A program made the position numbers and the translations under genes. This document shows, piece after piece, positions 59,419-64,000 of a stretch of 64,000 bases of DNA. The number at the start of each line of letters is the position of its first letter. Position 1 is the first letter of the stretch. The DNA comes from Stratiolaelaps scimitus (lineage: Eukaryota; Arthropoda; Arachnida; Mesostigmata; Laelapidae), in assembly GCA_019614645.1 (NCBI GenBank), contig JABWDB010000002.1:27517501-27581500 (forward strand), in the 5' to 3' direction. The notes under the pieces were generated by a model that worked only from the letters and a program-made list of their open reading frames with translations, ran no database searches and had not been told where the DNA came from.

Positions 59419-62400
59419 TTGGCGCTGCTGCTGATTTCCGGTGTGTCACCTCCTTGCAATCATAAACGGGGTAGAACTGATCCATGTGACTATTCATCCA
59501 GCGGCTCACTAGCATACGCAGTATTTTGACAGCTACGTGGGTGTCTGTCGATCTGTCTGCTTGAACGGAATGCTGACACACTCACGTAAAACACTGTTCG
59601 GTTCTTGGTTTTGATGCAAGGTTCAACCAACCAAAAAAGCCTACCAAGGGGCCTTATGATATATGCAATGTCTATTTCTTGTTGTTGTCGTCGTCTTCGT
59701 CGTTTTTGCTGCTGATACCCCCGGAAACCCTGATAGCGTAGACGGGTCGGGCGCTGTTCTGCGGTAGGTGGACACGGTAGTGGATGGTGGCAGACCGGGT
59801 AGATATTGAGAAGGCGGTAAGCCTTTCGTCCCCCTTGAATTGTGCTGGATGACGCTCTGACCCTTGCTCCTTTGCCCTCGGTATCTAACGCACCAGTGAT
59901 GAGCACTACCATAACAGCAACAACAACAACGACGACTACTACCACTACAACTATTATTATTATTATTATTAACCCGCAACCGTAGCTGATGCTCAAGTGC
60001 AGAAAGCCGACTCTCCTTTTTTGTTTCAATTTTGTGTGTTCGCTTCCGATGGCCACTAGATATTCAATTTCGAAGCTAAATCGCTATTAGTAATAGTGGC
60101 AGTTATTGACAGTCGAAATGAAACCCCTCATGTTTATGTAATTAGTCAATTGAAATATATGCCGATTGCGTCAAGTGCTCTGAATGATCAAGATGGCTCG
60201 TTGTCAAGCGACAATTGTCGACTTCCTACTGTAGAGTTAATGTACTTCTACATGACCAGGATAGCACGTATATTTGGAAATAATTAACGAATCATGTAAC
60301 AAAGACATCTTGAGATAACTTGAAGCTTCGCTTTTTATTATTGACATCTTCTTGAAAGAAGGGCAGATGAGAAAACCCATTGAGCGATTTTCCCATTGAA
60401 ACGACTGGTACGATGGATGTCTAATTGTTTACATAGATTTGACGCAACATAGATCTGATGACCGCAACCGCTATGAATGACAATTTGAAAACAAATCGGT
60501 CGAATCGGAACAACATTGGTATTGCCACGATTGTATCCACAACGAATACGACTAGATACAAAGGTGGGTGAAATTGGCCAATTGACGAACCCTAATTGAC
60601 ACCACTATATATGATGGCTTTTTGCTGTTCTGCTCGATAATAAATACATCATTATCTTCAGTCCTAGTTGTTATTCCTAATCTTTTATTCTATATTCTGT
60701 ATATGTATATTCACTTAAACATGGGCGACGACATTTTTCGTTATGTCTTCTCTTTATCTCATCAAACATTTATCTTTACATAATGAAGTAGACATATACA
60801 TAATATATTCGTCCTTATTTCAGTGTGTTAGGCACACCCTCATTGTTATCATGCGACTCGAAGGCGAGTTAATGAAGAGGACTAGGAGAAGGCAACAATT
60901 CTAGGGCTTCAATTAGTTTTGAATTCAATCAGTTAGTATCGATGTATAAGTGCAACTTGGAAATTGATACTTTGTTTATAATACCACACATTGACAGGCT
61001 ATGATTATGATGAGTACAATTGCTGTGTGTGGCTTCAGTGGTGCGTTGTATTTGAGTGGCCTTCAAGTATCACTTTGACCGACGTCCACGTTGAGGCCAC
61101 AAACGCTGATCACGTAACCTCAGTCGATCGTAGTGGAAAATAACCACATTCAAATAAGAGCGCAGGTCATCTAGAAGCTACAATGTTTGATGTATTGTCA
61201 CGCGAACGGATCAAAGGTTAGCTATTGCCCTCATTTTTTTTACCTGTGAGTTATCGTTATTATTATTATTATATATTTTTTATAATATTATATTTATTCT
61301 ATTTATTCAATTCCCAAAGGTGACCAATATTGATTCTATATAAAAAATTGGGTGTCTTTTAGCCCGGCTTGTTTGTAATGTGAAACATATCTACAATACA
61401 TACATTCTTCATACATATGTAGTGCTTGATTAAGGTGATAAAAGTCCAGCATGACCGACACCATAGGTCCTTGAAGCAATGCCGCACAGTGGAACCGAGG
61501 CCTGCCATAGAAACTAAAGTGAGGGTAAAGTAAGAGAGAAAAATCAATGGCGAAATGATAACTGAAAATCGAAAGGGCACTTAACTCCGAGCGAAGATCC
61601 TCCTCAGTGCTGAGCAGTTGGGGGTCCAACTCACCACTACCCCACCCAAATTTGGTGAAAGTTTGGATCTTATTGGTATTATCCCTTCGGCATCTCTTCT
61701 AACCAAGAATCGCGTTTGAAATAAATTCAATCCCGAATATTGATACTAATTTTCAAGCAGCTGTTCGCTCGTTTTTAACAATAAAAGTGCACCACATAGC
61801 ATTACACGGGCTGTACTTCGTAGACCAAAATTCGAATGTAGACACATCGCATCAACGGTGGTGCGATTTTAACCTACTTCTAGTATTCGTTTGGCAACTT
61901 ACCGAAATAAATTGCTACATATTTCTACGCGCAGCCAGTGAATTAGTCAATTAAATTAGTCAAACACAATTAGAATTGTTAAATTTGAGAATACACAGAT
62001 TTTAAAGCCCAATTGTAAATAACTGTATTTCTGGAGTCTATTCAAAACTAAAGTACAATGAAAAGAATAAGAAGAATAGAACCTTTCAAGAACTATGACA
62101 GAAATATGACAAACCCGTTATGTATTCTGTTTCTATTTCCTATCAGCACTATTTTATGATGTCCGATTGAGCGGCATTCCTTAAATGCGATTCGATCGAG
62201 ATTTCGTGGCAACACAAATAATATTTCAAAATTACCTTTATCGAAGATCACTTTAACGCAAAAATAAGAATTAACTGACTGAATAGGGACTCGTCTAGGT
62301 GCCACATCGGAATTGTACTGAGATGTGCGTAGTTGTCTCTATGTGTCCTAAGTAAAATAACGACACATTTCGAATGGGGTCAAATGGTGTAGCAATAACC

Positions 62401-63025
62401 AGCAACAAATGATCGTATCGTCGCCCCCTTGTTTCAAGTTATTATTGTCATTATTATTTATATTTGGCTTGTCCTGTGTCTATGAAGCAAACTGTTGTTG
62501 ACTAGCCATTATTGTTACGCTAAACTTTACCCCTAAAGGGATCGAATTTTATTCGTTGAGCATCGATTCCATCGTTCGATACCGAAAGCGCAAGAAAACC
62601 TCCGCCAACCAGCAGCGGCAATAACAGCAGCAATGGCAACAATCCTCATTTGGTATGCCAACGCAATCCAGCGTTCTGCAGCATCAGAGAGAGTTGGCGA
62701 TTATGAAGGTCGTGGGAATCAGGACGCCGGAAGGCAACGGTGGCCAACTGAAAAGCTGTGATCATTATTATCATCGTCATCACTGTCGTGGTGGTAGTAG
62801 TGGTGGTGGTAATGGCAAAGTCCGACACACAGAGAGAGATCATATAAACACATTGAGAGGTAGGGGCATTGATGCCTTACATTACACAATGAGGTTGGCC
62901 GTGCCCTCTAACACATGTCTGTCATCTACGGATGCAGCAGACAAAGGTACAGTGACAACAAATATGGATAATATACAGAGTATAAGGAGAATAGAATATA
63001 TTTATTATAATATATTAAACAGAGT

Positions 63026-63081
63026 ACAGAGAACAGTATTATATATATATACAGAGAACAGTATTATATATATATACAGAG
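63026..63081. repeat. 25-bp tandem repeat, 2.2 copies
   Basis: The unit ACAGAGAACAG followed by TATT and a short TA run is present exactly twice (63026-63050, 63051-63075), with a partial third copy. Confidence 0.85.
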
Positions 63082-64000
63082 TATATATTCAACGATAGAC
63101 CTAAAAGACAGAGAGAGAGAGAGAGGGAGAAAGAGAGACGGCACCGAAATCAACCAATGGCGAGAAGAAGACCACGAACAAAAGGGGTGTGCAATTGCAT
63201 CAGCGATGGTAGTAGCGGACGTACGTCATCAAAGAAATCAAGGGCGATATTATTAATGGCTATTATTATTATTATTAGTAAAATACAATACCTTGTGGAA
63301 TGTCTGTGAGCAGTTCGAATAGAGGGCAACTACACGGATTTGATTGAAAAGGTCACCGAACATTAAAACACTTCAGGTAGTTGTGTCCCAAAGCCGGTAA
63401 AAGTCAACAGCGCCATCCCTCATCGACAAAATCTGTGATGAGAACAAACATCACGAACGGAAGCTGTCCTTTTGTTACATCAGTAATTCACGCTAGTGTG
63501 ACTTCATTGTGGATAACAATACAAAATGATATCTTGACAATATAATGAATAAACAACAATAACTGAATCCAATCTTCTAGAAAATTGTATACAAAGAAAC
63601 TGTATACTAATCTGTGCGATGATGCAACCTCGTAGATAAAAAAAAAAGGCTTTGATTCAGAAATTGCGAGCCGCGTTTTGCCGATTGAATAATTTACAAA
63701 TATTGAAAGTATTAGCTCCTAACATACTACGTGTTCTGGAGATTGGACTCCTCTGCCAATAATAGTTGCCTTCTGTACGTCTCGATTCACTAAAAAATGT
63801 TACCCTCATTAGCCACCTGAACGTTAAAATCTCTGACTTCGAACCGCTCAGGATCTGCTCACAAATCTATTGTTCAGTTTGCTTCTGCCGAGGTTTTACA
63901 TTCAACTCATTAGTTATACATCGTTTTGTTGCAAGCAAAAAAAGACGAATTGACAAATAAGTGATCATTCGAAATAACCTTCAATTGGACTCTAACTTGA

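Larger units (their letters stand above)
55905..64000. other. No recognisable gene apart from the 57.7 kb exon candidate
   Basis: Microsatellite-rich DNA. Frames at 58483-58695, 60096-60287, 61336-61629 and 62093-62305 are of ordinary composition but lack splice or homology support. The minus frame at 62093-62305 vaguely recalls a serpin strand, too weakly to call. Confidence 0.4.

Noticed and set aside
62093..62305. Minus-strand frame with a serpin-like look
   Set aside because: Only a loose hydrophobic pattern matches. No serpin hallmark residues are present and there are no splice sites.
1..64000. CRISPR array, prokaryotic operon, rRNA or phage genes
   Set aside because: No spaced direct repeats, gene clusters or rRNA motifs were seen. 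Split genes with GT-AG introns show this is eukaryotic DNA.

Overview
The window reads as nuclear DNA of an arthropod, and a mite or other arachnid is the best guess. That guess is inference: introns are short and GT-AG, an R1-clade retrotransposon of a type common in arthropods is present, and TA, CA and trinucleotide microsatellites are everywhere. There is no prokaryotic gene density, no operon, and no rRNA, intact tRNA or CRISPR array. About 95% of the 64 kb is intergenic or intronic sequence with no recognisable protein.

One gene can be annotated with high confidence: a four-exon, minus-strand mitochondrial family III CoA-transferase (SUGCT-like) at 53131-55446. All its splice junctions can be placed and give a 423-residue protein. 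A poly(A) signal lies 55 bases past its stop.

Mobile-element relics: (i) a 5'-truncated, internally deleted and frameshifted R1-clade non-LTR retrotransposon at 14758-16230 (minus) with a short A tail; (ii) a tRNA-derived SINE at 35195-35432 (minus) and a 5'-truncated relative at 29277-29375 (minus); (iii) weaker SINE-like pieces near 31.4 and 40.5 kb; (iv) an eroded mariner-like (DDE) transposase relic at about 17.38-18.73 kb (plus).

Probable starts of genes whose bodies are not recognised: a TATA-less Inr/DPE leader exon at 23300-23686 (plus) ending in a consensus donor, and a similar minus-strand leader at 48448-48276. Each contains a single ATG, and in both it is the start-stop hexamer ATGTAG. 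A TATA/Inr element precedes a 39-residue small ORF near 8.0 kb. Several short ORFs end exactly at consensus splice donors and are listed as low-confidence first exons.

Structural DNA: a 23-bp stem-loop at 14434-14491 whose only two mismatches are G.U pairs in plus-strand RNA, an 18-bp perfect palindrome beside it, two perfect hairpins near 17.05 and 17.50 kb, and two merged acceptor/donor sites that resemble recursive splice sites. Most other open frames longer than 60 codons look like chance ORFs or translated microsatellites and are not called as genes.
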